From Bacteroidales bacterium (GTDB lineage: Bacteria; Bacteroidota; Bacteroidia; Bacteroidales; UBA932), in the NCBI GenBank assembly GCA_021443625.1, contig JABUTP010000003.1:1-19966 (forward strand): a stretch of DNA of 19,966 nucleotides. Direction: 5' to 3'. This document shows, in pieces, positions 1 through 6,864 of the stretch. How positions within the stretch are numbered: position 1 is the stretch's first letter; each line of letters opens with the position of its first letter. The notes under the pieces were generated by a model. That model did not search any database. It saw only the letters and a program-made list of their open reading frames with translations, and was not told where the DNA came from. The translations under genes and the position numbers were made by a program.

Positions 1-357
1 TCATTTGAGAGAATCTGTCTTTCCCATATCGAAAACATAAAAAAGTCTCTTGGCCTGCAGGTGATTTCCACGGACTGTTACTCCTGGCGTTCGGCAGAGA
101 ACGCCGCACAGATAGACCTTGTGGTCGAAAGGGCGGACGGAATGATGAATATATGTGAAATAAAATATTCCGACTCGCCCTATGTCCTGACAAAATCCGA
201 GTTCGGAAAGATTCTGAACAGGAAAGCCGTATTTTTATCTGAAACGGGCATAAACAAAGGTGTATATCTGACAATGATATCACCAATGGGGGTAAAGAAG
301 AACCAGTATTCGGCTTCAATCGATATGACACTGAATCTGGACTGCCTGTTCGACTGA
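1..357 (+). CDS. AAA ATPase with DUF234/PD-(D/E)XK-like C-terminal domain, 3' end only
   Basis: The reading frame is open from the first base of the window to the TGA at 355-357, giving 118 residues that are only the C-terminus of a longer protein. The stretch contains a QIDLVVERADG segment followed by an ICEIKYS segment. This D...ExK arrangement is that of the PD-(D/E)XK nuclease-like fold found at the C-terminus of AAA-family ATP-binding proteins (DUF234 group) that are common in Bacteroidales. The final LDCLFD also fits the usual end of that family. A GTG at 61 could be read as a start, but homologous-looking sequence (FERICLSHIENIKKSLG) continues upstream of it, so the gene begins outside the window. 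The P-loop part is not visible. The biological role of these proteins is poorly defined; family assignment is from recognition of motifs only. Confidence 0.75.
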   Translation, partial: SFERICLSHIENIKKSLGLQVISTDCYSWRSAENAAQIDLVVERADGMMNICEIKYSDSPYVLTKSEFGKILNRKAVFLSETGINKGVYLTMISPMGVKKNQYSASIDMTLNLDCLFD

Positions 358-438
358 ATGATATCCCTGTCAGGTTACCGGATTTCCTTATACTCAAAAC
401 CCTGCAAAAGTCAGCGAAAGAGGGGGCCGGCGGCAAAG

Positions 439-453
439 GTGTAATTTTTACAC
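439..453. promoter_or_regulatory. Probable NrtR operator 1 (upstream copy)
   Basis: GTGTAATTTTTACAC is a perfect inverted repeat (GTGTAA-TTT-TTACAC) just upstream of the -33 element of the promoter at 459-489. It shares the pattern GTGT-N3-TTTTACAC or close to it with the second copy at 489-503, with both sites 15 bp long and exactly 50 bp apart. Two matching palindromes bracketing one promoter in front of a regulator gene strongly suggest autoregulation by that regulator. Confidence 0.65.
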
Positions 454-458
454 AAAAT

Positions 459-489
459 TTTGTTTGTTTCAAAAATAGCATTACATTTG
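459..489 (+). promoter_or_regulatory. Bacteroidota-type promoter of the Nudix regulator
   Basis: TTTG at 459-462 and TACATTTG at 482-489, separated by 19 bp, match the Bacteroidota consensus TTTG and TAnnTTTG. Transcription would start near 494-499, leaving a leader of only about 12-17 nt before the ATG at 511. The -7 box overlaps the left arm of operator 2. Confidence 0.6.
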
Positions 490-508
490 TGTCGGTTTTA
501 CACAAATG
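484..508. promoter_or_regulatory. Probable NrtR operator 2 (overlaps -7 box and start site)
   Basis: CATTTGTGT and ACACAAATG form a perfect 9-bp inverted repeat with a 7-nt centre (CGGTTTT). The inner 15 bp, GTGTCGGTTTTACAC at 489-503, matches operator 1 in 11 or 12 of 15 positions, including both GTGT/ACAC arms. Because it covers the -7 element and the expected transcription start, occupancy here should repress. Confidence 0.65.
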
Positions 509-510
509 CT

Positions 511-1302
511 ATGGAAAAACAGATGAACTATTGCTACGAATATCCGCACCCGGCCGTGACAACGGACAGTGTGGTGTTCGGCTTTGACGGGAAAGACCTG
601 CACATTCTACTTATAGAGAGAGGGGCTGACCCGTTCAAGGGAAGCTGGGCGCTACCCGGCGGATTCATCAAGATGGATGAGACCGCGGAGGAGGGTGCCA
701 GACGGGAATTGTTTGAAGAGACCAATGTCAGGGACATTTTCCTTGAGCAGTTCCACACTTTCAGCAAGGTTGGCCGTGACCCGAGGGAGCGAGTCATCAC
801 AATCGCATTCTATGCACTCGTGCGCAAGGGTGACTTCGAGGTGATTGCCGGTGACGATGCAGCAAGGGCACGCTGGTTCATTGTGGATGAACTCCCGCCG
901 CTTGCGTTCGACCACGATGAAATCATAGAAACGGCAAAGGATGCCATCCGGAGGCGTCTCAAGCTGGATCCGATTGCATTCCGTCTCCTGGACGAGAGTT
1001 TCTCCCTGCCCGAACTTCAGCGTCTGTACGAACTTATCAGCGGCCGCACCTACGACAGACGCAACTTCCAGAAAAAGATGCTTTCATCGGGCTATCTCGA
1101 GCGGGTGGATTTCAACGAAGAAATAAAATTCTGCCATTTGTCTTCGCTGGATGCCAAATACCTCGTAGAACCCGGAGAACTTCCCAAAGGAGCTCTTCCC
1201 AAAAACGAAAAAGGATCCGGACGCAAGCCGCACACCTTCTCCTTCCTTTCCAAAAAGTTCGAAAACTCGGACGACAAGGACAAGGATCTCTTCAATCCCT
1301 GA
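511..1302 (+). CDS. NrtR-family transcriptional regulator (Nudix domain plus winged helix)
   Basis: The protein has 263 residues: an N-terminal Nudix domain (about 15-140) and a C-terminal winged-helix domain (about 150-215), the architecture of NrtR-type repressors. The Nudix box spans G51 to V73, with E57, R65, E66, E69 and E70 all present. The only departure from GX5EX7REUXEEXGU is N72 in place of glycine, so hydrolase activity cannot be excluded. The DNA-binding part contains FSLPELQRLYELISGRTYDRRNF, shown here as a region at about 165-187, typical of the family, followed by a basic and then acidic tail (about 225-263). An in-frame TTG at 460 would extend the protein by 17 residues, but it lies in the -33 element, so ATG 511 is preferred. 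NrtR proteins sense ADP-ribose or, in Bacteroidota relatives such as AraR, sugars. No NAD or sugar genes are next to it, so the ligand is unknown. Confidence 0.85.
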   Translation: MEKQMNYCYEYPHPAVTTDSVVFGFDGKDLHILLIERGADPFKGSWALPGGFIKMDETAEEGARRELFEETNVRDIFLEQFHTFSKVGRDPRERVITIAFYALVRKGDFEVIAGDDAARARWFIVDELPPLAFDHDEIIETAKDAIRRRLKLDPIAFRLLDESFSLPELQRLYELISGRTYDRRNFQKKMLSSGYLERVDFNEEIKFCHLSSLDAKYLVEPGELPKGALPKNEKGSGRKPHTFSFLSKKFENSDDKDKDLFNP

Positions 1303-1359
1303 TTCTGAAATCTCAGAAGTCAGAGCGAAAGACTGATTACTTTATTATCATTTGTTTAA

Positions 1360-1380
1360 GAACATCACAAAATGATGTTC
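1360..1380. promoter_or_regulatory. Perfect palindrome/hairpin in the leader of the VWA gene
   Basis: GAACATCA and TGATGTTC form a perfect 8-bp inverted repeat around the loop CAAAA, 32 bp before the ATG of the VWA gene. No run of T follows on either side, so it is unlikely to be an intrinsic terminator. It is either an operator or a leader hairpin. It does not match the GTGT...ACAC motif in front of the Nudix regulator. Confidence 0.4.
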
Positions 1381-1412
1381 AAGGCCTTCATCAACCCTAA
1401 AAAAAGACGACT

Positions 1413-2090
1413 ATGACTACAATTTACGACCTTATCATCCTTGACGAAAGCGGTTCCATGAGCACCCTTACCGCTCAGACCATCTCAGGCTGCAACGAGA
1501 CAATGCAGACCATCCAGGCTGCGCAGGAGCAGAACTCCGACGTCCAGAAACACCTTGTTTCAGTATATGCATTCCAGAGCGGTGAGGTTCCTTCCCGTTA
1601 TCTCATAAAGAATGTTCCGGCAGAGGCTGCGTTTGGGATAACCAGAAAAGACTACAAACCTAATGGTTGCACTCCTCTCTACGATGCCATCGGAAGCTGT
1701 ATCGCCGACCTCAAGGCGACCATCGGAGATGACAAAGACTCCATCGGCTCCATAACTATCATTACGGACGGAATGGAGAACAGTTCGCGACGCTACTCCC
1801 TCGGACAGGTATTGAGAATGATAGATGCACAGAAGGAACTCGGATGGGAATTCCACTTCATCGGTGCGAACATAGATGCCAAAGCCGTCTCCCAAGGGCT
1901 TCACATCGACAACTCTCTGCAATTCGATGCCACTCCGGACGGAATGGAGGAAATGTGGGAGCATGAAAAAGGAATGAAGCTTTACTATATGCAGGCAATG
2001 AGCATGATTGACCGCGACTGCAGCCTCTCTGACGAAGAGAGACTCGAACGCCGCAAGGAAGCCGCCAGAAACATCAACAAAAAAGCGTAG
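1413..2090 (+). CDS. Free-standing VWA-domain protein
   Basis: The 225-residue product is essentially one von Willebrand factor A domain. The metal-ion-dependent adhesion site is complete: D11-E-S13-G-S15 at the N-terminus, T87 in GCTPLYDAI, and D119 in ITDGMEN. There is no signal peptide or membrane segment, so it is predicted to be cytoplasmic. The C-terminus (about 195-225) is charged and helical, ending in a lysine-rich tail. Cytoplasmic VWA proteins of this size often work as metal-dependent protein-protein interaction partners, for example of ATPases or of stress-response systems, but no partner such as a MoxR ATPase is adjacent. The gene is 110 bp downstream of the Nudix regulator and convergent with the STAS gene, with only 6 bp between the stop codons. 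The specific function is not recognisable. Confidence 0.85.
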   Translation: MTTIYDLIILDESGSMSTLTAQTISGCNETMQTIQAAQEQNSDVQKHLVSVYAFQSGEVPSRYLIKNVPAEAAFGITRKDYKPNGCTPLYDAIGSCIADLKATIGDDKDSIGSITIITDGMENSSRRYSLGQVLRMIDAQKELGWEFHFIGANIDAKAVSQGLHIDNSLQFDATPDGMEEMWEHEKGMKLYYMQAMSMIDRDCSLSDEERLERRKEAARNINKKA

Positions 2091-2104
2091 GATCCGCTAT
2101 ACGC
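2079..2104 (-). terminator. Candidate intrinsic terminator of the STAS/phosphatase operon
   Basis: Read on the minus strand, GCGTA (2104-2100) can pair with TACGC (2089-2085), and a run of six T (2084-2079) follows directly. An alternative pairing is GCG-TAG with CTA-CGC and a 2-nt bulge. The stem is short. The site lies just past the STAS stop codon and inside the last codons of the convergent VWA gene. Confidence 0.4.
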
Positions 2105-2399
2105 CCAAAACCTGCGAGATTCTTGTGATGTCGAGAATCTCGCGGATGGCGGGTTGAATTCCGATAATTTTGAACTCTATCCCGTTCGCTTTCGCCTCGT
2201 TGAACAATCTCACGAAGCAACGGATGCCGCTGCTGCTGATATAGTCGAGTTGGTTGATGTCAAGCGTGAGATGCCTGACCGCGCCGGACAGCAGATTCTG
2301 GGTCTCGATGTCGAGCTGGCTTGCTGTGAGTGTGTCAAGGTGACCCGAGATGATCACTGTGACGATGTCTTCCTTTTGAGAGATTTTATAATTTCCCAT
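2097..2399 (-). CDS. STAS-domain anti-sigma-factor-antagonist-like protein
   Basis: The protein has 100 residues, the usual size of a single STAS domain of the SpoIIAA/RsbV type. The central strand and loop LDYISSSGIR (about 51-60) hold the expected phosphorylation site; S57, directly before G58, corresponds to the phosphorylated serine. The usual DSSG is SSSG here. It follows the phosphatase/kinase-like gene by 11 bp on the same strand, so the two are almost certainly co-transcribed. In partner-switching systems a kinase phosphorylates the STAS serine, a PP2C phosphatase removes the phosphate, and the unphosphorylated form binds a target. The target in Bacteroidota is generally unknown, since these bacteria lack a classical sigma-B. 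Confidence 0.88.
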   Translation of the reverse strand: MGNYKISQKEDIVTVIISGHLDTLTASQLDIETQNLLSGAVRHLTLDINQLDYISSSGIRCFVRLFNEAKANGIEFKIIGIQPAIREILDITRISQVLGV

Positions 2400-2410
2400 A
2401 TTGTTGAATT

Positions 2411-4072
2411 TTATATGTTAGCGATGATGGTCAATACGTTGTTGTCGCCAATGCGTTGGTACGCAACCTCCCTGGCGAGGTTCATCATAAGGTTTATTCC
2501 TTCGCCACCCACCTTCAGGAAACCGTTTTCATCGAGAGGGGATTCCTCCTCACGCCGATGAAGGGTGGGATCGAACGGGATGCCGTTGTCGGTGATTTTC
2601 AGTGTCAGGCTTTCCGGACACTGGTCCACCTCCACAGTTATTAGGTCGGCGTGTGAGTAATTTACCACATTGACAAATGCCTCCTCCATGGCGAGTGTGG
2701 CATTGCCGGAGATTCCCATAGATTCTGCCATTTCCAGCAACTTGGTCAGTTCGCTTAAGTCATTGGCCAGTTCCAGTTTTGTTGTATGGGGAGAATTTTC
2801 GGAAGCGGAGAGCAGTTTGATGTCAAGGAGAGTGATATCATCATTCTGGGGCCGGGTTCCCGTAAATTCTCTCACTTCTTTAGTAATAATATCTATGACT
2901 TGCTCCGCACTGTTTTCCCCCTGACCTTTCATCATTTGAGAGAGTCTTCCGCTGCCGAAGAATTCCAGTTTCTCATTCTCGGCTTCGGTAACGCCGTCGG
3001 TATAGAGCAGCAGGTGGCTGTTGCCCTTGAGATAAGTTGTGTAGAGTTTGTAGGGGCTGTCTTTCACGAGCCCTATCGGAACATCGTTGTCCAGAGTCAG
3101 AAACGAAGCCTCTCCCTCTTCCGAAACGACAAGCGGCGGTTCGTGTCCCGCGGAGCACAGTTCGAGCCGGCCGGTGCGCACATTGAGCCGGCCGAGGATG
3201 GCGGTGACGAACATACAGGCGGCATTGCCCACGCAGAGCCGGTTGTTGAGATCTTCGGCAATCCTGTTCGGTTCGCGTTTGCTGCTGCCGGTAAGGTCGA
3301 GAAGATAAAGTTCCGAAAGCCGGACCATAAACATTGCGGCGGGGATGCCCTTGCCCGAAACGTCCGCTATGATGAAATGGAGCTCATCCCCCACTTTCAG
3401 GACGTTGTAATAGTCGCCTCCTATCTCCTTGGCGGGCTTCATCAGCCCTCCCACTTCCAGAGTGTCGAGTTCTCCCTTCAGACTCTCCAACGAAGGCAGC
3501 ATCTTGTCCTGCAGGTTCCTCGCTATCTCCAGCTCGGTGTCTATGCGGGTAGTGCGTTCCAACTCGGGCCGCAACTGGTATTTTATCACAAGGAAGATGA
3601 AGAGTCCCATCAGTATCAATATGATGAACGCGAGATGGACAATCTGCTTCATCGCATCGTGAACCGGCAGGAGATGTTCCGACAGTATGAATTTCTCGAG
3701 CAGGACATAGCGGGCGTCATCATCGTAGATTGTTGACTTCAGGATTATGGCGTCCGGTTCTTCTTCCTTGATACGGCGTTCCACCGCCGCCACACTGTCG
3801 GCCTGCACCAGGTCATATATGTTCTGACAGGAGCCGTCGCTCCACGGAGTTTCGGCGTAAAGTTCCAGTTGTTCAAAACTGAGCCCCGTGTTTTTCAGCA
3901 GGAAAAGCATCTCGGCCGTGTGGGACAGGTCGGTCTTCGCATCGTCAATCTCAAGGTTCAGAATGTTTTTTTTGGAACCGGTATATAGCAGGAACATCGC
4001 CAGGGTGAAAATGACTGCCACGACTGCCGTGGTGACGATTGCCAACTTTGTTACCAGTCCCAGTTTTTTCAT
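2411..4072 (-). CDS. Membrane-bound SpoIIE/RsbU-type PP2C phosphatase fused to an HATPase (RsbW-like) domain
   Basis: The 553-residue protein has a transmembrane helix at about 8-30, an extracytoplasmic segment of about 110 residues, a second helix at about 144-165, a SpoIIE-type PP2C domain (about 185-420) and a C-terminal GHKL ATPase domain (about 430-553). PP2C metal ligands are visible: GGD220, D237 in ADVSGKG, D359 in YTDGVTE and D411-D412 near its end. The ATPase domain keeps an N-box (E463-E464...N467), a G1 motif DNG (495-497) and a glycine-rich GGEG (522-525). Phosphatase and kinase-like activities, which oppose each other, are therefore in one polypeptide that has its own periplasmic sensor region. 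The likely substrate is the STAS protein encoded 11 bp downstream. What the sensor detects cannot be told from sequence. Confidence 0.88.
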   Translation of the reverse strand: MKKLGLVTKLAIVTTAVVAVIFTLAMFLLYTGSKKNILNLEIDDAKTDLSHTAEMLFLLKNTGLSFEQLELYAETPWSDGSCQNIYDLVQADSVAAVERRIKEEEPDAIILKSTIYDDDARYVLLEKFILSEHLLPVHDAMKQIVHLAFIILILMGLFIFLVIKYQLRPELERTTRIDTELEIARNLQDKMLPSLESLKGELDTLEVGGLMKPAKEIGGDYYNVLKVGDELHFIIADVSGKGIPAAMFMVRLSELYLLDLTGSSKREPNRIAEDLNNRLCVGNAACMFVTAILGRLNVRTGRLELCSAGHEPPLVVSEEGEASFLTLDNDVPIGLVKDSPYKLYTTYLKGNSHLLLYTDGVTEAENEKLEFFGSGRLSQMMKGQGENSAEQVIDIITKEVREFTGTRPQNDDITLLDIKLLSASENSPHTTKLELANDLSELTKLLEMAESMGISGNATLAMEEAFVNVVNYSHADLITVEVDQCPESLTLKITDNGIPFDPTLHRREEESPLDENGFLKVGGEGINLMMNLAREVAYQRIGDNNVLTIIANI

Positions 4073-4134
4073 AGCGGTTCTGCAGATATAATCTCAAGCG
4101 GATTTCAAGAATGTAAAATTAGTGAAAATTGTGT

Positions 4135-4142
4135 TAACTTTG
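4135..4142 (+). promoter_or_regulatory. Candidate -7 box for the 4201 lipoprotein gene
   Basis: TAACTTTG matches the Bacteroidota -7 consensus TAnnTTTG exactly. A good TTTG partner is not seen 19-21 bp upstream, so only one half of the promoter is recognisable. The leader to ATG 4201 would be about 50 nt. This 128-bp region also has to hold the promoter of the divergent phosphatase gene, for which I see no convincing match. Confidence 0.4.
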
Positions 4143-4200
4143 AAAATCGATTGCGCAGCCGCACGATTGCGTCCTGACAGACAGAAAACCCAACACTACG

Positions 4201-4827
4201 ATGAAAACAAGAAACATTGCCATTGCAGCCGTCGCCGCCTCATTGCTCTGCAGCTGCGGTTCACACCAAGAGTACAAATGTGTCACTCCCCTGCCCGCCG
4301 ACGTTTCGCCGGAGATGTTGCTGGATTGCACGCTGCCCGCATCATTCAAGCCGGAGGACTTCGACTGGGACGGATATACTCTGAAACTGACGGTTTGCAG
4401 CAAGGATGTGTATGATGCGGAAGAGGTTGCGCAACTGCAGGCGGGAGACACGCTCATCTACTGCGGCGAACCCATCGTGATTGACGCTTTGGCAGCGGTT
4501 GAAGGCGGCATAGAAATCAACGGCGGCCAGATAGACGAAGGGGGATGCTTCCTTGTTCCTAACGGAGGCGGAACTTTCGTGGCACGGCACTGGGACAACC
4601 ACGCCACATACACTGAAGCGTTGAAGGCGGTGATGACTCTGGCGGAGCATTGCGTCATCATTGATTGCGGCGAAATGCCCACCGACCCGTGCGACACTAT
4701 CCGCACCGACCTTAAAACATACGTTGAAAATCTGAAGGACAGCCGTCCTAATTTCAGTCCGCTGAACACCCTTGTCACCATCCGCAACGGCAGCATCACC
4801 GAAATCAGCCGCCGCTGGATTCCGTAA
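4201..4827 (+). CDS. Cysteine-rich lipoprotein of unknown function
   Basis: The 208-residue protein begins with a basic, hydrophobic signal peptide ending in LLCSC, with C19 as the probable lipidated cysteine, so it should be anchored in the outer or inner membrane. After C19 the mature part contains eight more cysteines, an even number that would allow four disulfides in the periplasm. The middle is glycine-rich (about 100-125, including an NGGG turn). I do not recognise a family. The gene stands alone: it is divergent from the phosphatase and convergent with the glycosyltransferase pair, with 11 bp between the stop codons. A long antisense frame in this interval is a shadow, because the signal peptide and lipobox support the plus strand. 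Confidence 0.75.
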   Translation: MKTRNIAIAAVAASLLCSCGSHQEYKCVTPLPADVSPEMLLDCTLPASFKPEDFDWDGYTLKLTVCSKDVYDAEEVAQLQAGDTLIYCGEPIVIDALAAVEGGIEINGGQIDEGGCFLVPNGGGTFVARHWDNHATYTEALKAVMTLAEHCVIIDCGEMPTDPCDTIRTDLKTYVENLKDSRPNFSPLNTLVTIRNGSITEISRRWIP

Positions 4828-4838
4828 GACGCACCGCT

Positions 4839-5729
4839 TTAGTCCGAGGCCGTGAATCTTTTGAAGGTGGCTTTGGGAATGTAGAAGACAGGAATGGCAT
4901 CGAGGAGTTTCACAAGGAACCCTTTCCCCATATCGCGCACCTTCAGAAGGCACAGGGGACCGATGTAGAAACTCCACCGGCGGGGATGTTTCCACCTCTT
5001 GGGAGGGCATATTCCGCGGCTGCGGAGAAACTCCACAGTTTGCACCGTCATATTGTAATGCTCATACTGCAGTTGGGCGTCGGGCCTGCTGTTGACCGTG
5101 GAGCGGGGATTATAGACATACCGGTATTCGGCACCGGGGAGAACCACCATCTTTCCCGCGGCGTATGTAACCTTGGCGGTGAAGGGCAAATCCTCATATC
5201 TGGTTTTGACAGGGAAGAAAAGTTCCCCCTTTATGAGAAACTCCCGGCGGTAGATCTTGGGCATTACGTAGTAGGCATCCCCAAGGGTGTCGAATCTTTT
5301 CTGAAGGTCGTCAATGACTCTTTCCTCGTTGAAATGTTGTATATGTCTTATGTCGCTGCCGAAAATGTTCTTCACCAAATCGGTCCAGGCGATATCCGCC
5401 GAATGCCTTTTGGCGGCAGCGTAGAGGGTTTCGTAGAAGTTGGGGCTCAGCAGGTCGTCGCTGTCCAGAAAGCCGACATATTCGCCCGAAGCGTGCATTA
5501 TGCCGTTGTTGCGGGCGCCCCCCTGACGGGAATTTTCCTGATGGAAAACCTTTACGCGGCTGTCCTGCGCGGCAAACGACTGCAGGATGGCCGAAGTATT
5601 GTCCGTGGAGCCGTCATCCACAAAGAGAAATTCCATCTCCCCGAGAGTCTGCTCCAGCAAAGTTTCAAAGCATCTCGAAAGGGTGGCCTCCGAGTTGTAA
5701 CAGGGTATTATGACGCTGACCTTTATCAT
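4839..5729 (-). CDS. Family 2 glycosyltransferase (GT-A fold)
   Basis: The 296-residue protein starts with the GT2 signature VSVIIPCYN, followed by FVDDGSTDNT (about 37-45) and the DxD-type metal and nucleotide-sugar site LDSDD, with D89-S90-D91. An acidic pair in RYEDLPF (E179-D180) is in the place of the usual catalytic ED motif. There are no clear transmembrane helices, although a hydrophobic patch lies near the C-terminus (about 255-285), as in membrane-associated transferases. The ATG overlaps the stop codon of the upstream transferase gene by 4 bp (ATGA), which indicates translational coupling. The probable role is a step in surface polysaccharide or lipopolysaccharide assembly; donor and acceptor sugars cannot be inferred. 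Confidence 0.9.
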   Translation of the reverse strand: MIKVSVIIPCYNSEATLSRCFETLLEQTLGEMEFLFVDDGSTDNTSAILQSFAAQDSRVKVFHQENSRQGGARNNGIMHASGEYVGFLDSDDLLSPNFYETLYAAAKRHSADIAWTDLVKNIFGSDIRHIQHFNEERVIDDLQKRFDTLGDAYYVMPKIYRREFLIKGELFFPVKTRYEDLPFTAKVTYAAGKMVVLPGAEYRYVYNPRSTVNSRPDAQLQYEHYNMTVQTVEFLRSRGICPPKRWKHPRRWSFYIGPLCLLKVRDMGKGFLVKLLDAIPVFYIPKATFKRFTASD

Positions 5730-6664
5730 TTCTTATCTGTCAGAAGCGCACATTTGGCCCACACTTTCATGATGAACTGCTTGGGAAGGGCGCTGCGGTA
5801 GCGTCTGCCGTAAGGCACCCCGGCTATGAACTCCACTATCTCACGATGCTCTCTGACGACCTCCATATCGTTTATCTTGAGGCAATTCCACACCGCCCGC
5901 ATAAGCATATCGGTTTTGCAGACTTCGATGTACGGCTCGTTTTTCAGGCTCTCATAGAGATTGATCATATTGACTGCCGACTCCTTCCGGTTCTGCTTCT
6001 TGCTGCTGGCGGTGATGGCCCCCGCACGCAGGAATCTGTAATGGTAAAGCGCCTTGCCTGTATGGACGACCTTGCGGGCATCCCACGCTATCTGCGTCAG
6101 AAAGCAGATATCTTCGTGCATGGGGCGGGCGGGGACATATTTTACCCCCTTCCGCCAAAGTGAACACCTGAGGAGTTTGTTCCACATAAATGCCTCTACT
6201 CTGGCTGAATGGTTTATCTCATAGACCAGTTCCAGACCGTTTCCGCCGTCGTATGAGACGGGCCGGACGATGCTTCTGTCCGCCAACTCTTTCACATAAT
6301 CGCAGATGACCACATCGGCATCCTGCTCCAGCGCAGCGCTCAGCATACTCTCTATGTAGTCCGGCTCCACCCAGTCGTCGGAATCGACGTGTATCACATA
6401 GTCGCCCGTGACGTGTGCCATTCCGCTCACCCTTGCCCGGGCCAGACCGCCGTTGGGCTGGTGGATTATCTTTACCGAATCCCTGCGGTGGGGATATTCC
6501 TCAAGAACGGTTTGGATGATTCCGATGGAATTGTCGGGGGTACCGTCATCCACAAAAACGTATTCTATCTCCGGCCAACTTTGCCCGAACAGGCTTCGGG
6601 CACACCTTTCGACATACGGTTCAACCTTATAGACGGGAACAACTATGCTGACCTTGGGCGTCAT
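5726..6664 (-). CDS. Family 2 glycosyltransferase (GT-A fold), first gene of the pair
   Basis: The 312-residue protein has the GT2 start VSIVVPVYK, then VFVDDGTPDNS (about 36-46), a NGGLARAR loop (about 71-78) and HVDSDDW, with D94-S95-D96 as the DxD site. A MHEDICF segment near 185 supplies the likely catalytic acidic residues. It is the first of two overlapping genes on the minus strand and is divergent from the SusC-like gene. The two proteins share the fold but differ in sequence after the catalytic half, so they likely add different sugars or act on different acceptors. No flippase, polymerase or nucleotide-sugar genes are nearby, so this pair is an isolated unit and not part of a visible capsule locus. 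Confidence 0.9.
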   Translation of the reverse strand: MTPKVSIVVPVYKVEPYVERCARSLFGQSWPEIEYVFVDDGTPDNSIGIIQTVLEEYPHRRDSVKIIHQPNGGLARARVSGMAHVTGDYVIHVDSDDWVEPDYIESMLSAALEQDADVVICDYVKELADRSIVRPVSYDGGNGLELVYEINHSARVEAFMWNKLLRCSLWRKGVKYVPARPMHEDICFLTQIAWDARKVVHTGKALYHYRFLRAGAITASSKKQNRKESAVNMINLYESLKNEPYIEVCKTDMLMRAVWNCLKINDMEVVREHREIVEFIAGVPYGRRYRSALPKQFIMKVWAKCALLTDKK

Positions 6665-6719
6665 ATCTGAAGAATGTTAATGCTGTGGCTAATGAAGTCA
6701 ATTTGTCATTAAAGACGTG

Positions 6720-6752
6720 CGAAAATAATAAGAATTTGACATAAATGACAAA
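6720..6752 (-). promoter_or_regulatory. Candidate promoter of the glycosyltransferase pair
   Basis: On the minus strand, TTTG (6752-6749) is followed after 21 bp by TATTTTCG (6727-6720), which has one mismatch to TAnnTTTG. The leader to the ATG at 6664 would be about 45 nt. The -33 element lies inside the interrupted palindrome at 6735-6752. Confidence 0.4.
6735..6752. promoter_or_regulatory. Interrupted palindrome between divergent operons, possible operator
   Basis: TTTGACATAAATGACAAA has the symmetric form TTTG-n-CAT-nn-ATG-n-CAAA. A matching half site, TTTGTCAT, occurs at 6702-6709. The element lies between the promoters of the glycosyltransferase pair and the SusC operon and could serve either. 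No regulator gene is nearby to assign it to. Confidence 0.35.
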
Positions 6753-6787
6753 CAAACTGCACCCAATCGTCAATAAACAACGCTTTT

Positions 6788-6819
6788 TTTGTTAAAAAGG
6801 GCAAAGTTTTATATAATTG
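6788..6819 (+). promoter_or_regulatory. Promoter of the SusC-SusD-protease operon
   Basis: TTTG at 6788-6791 and TATAATTG at 6812-6819 are separated by 20 bp; the second has one mismatch to TAnnTTTG. Transcription would start near 6825-6830, giving a leader of about 35-40 nt before ATG 6865. The upstream in-frame TTG at 6817 lies in the -7 box and so cannot be the translation start of this transcript. Confidence 0.55.
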
Positions 6820-6864
6820 CACAATTATACACTTCATTTACACTTACCTAAACCAACAAACCAG

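Noticed and set aside
460..510. N-terminal extension of the Nudix regulator from TTG 460
   Set aside because: The TTG lies in the -33 promoter element and the extension would overlap the -7 box; ATG 511 gives a normal family length.
1303..1318. TTCTGA-AATC-TCAGAA hairpin just after the regulator's stop codon as a terminator
   Set aside because: The stem is only 6 bp with low GC and no T run follows it.
2786..3736. 316-codon open frame on the plus strand opposite the phosphatase gene
   Set aside because: The minus strand encodes clear PP2C motifs over the same interval, and the plus-strand translation shows no domain.
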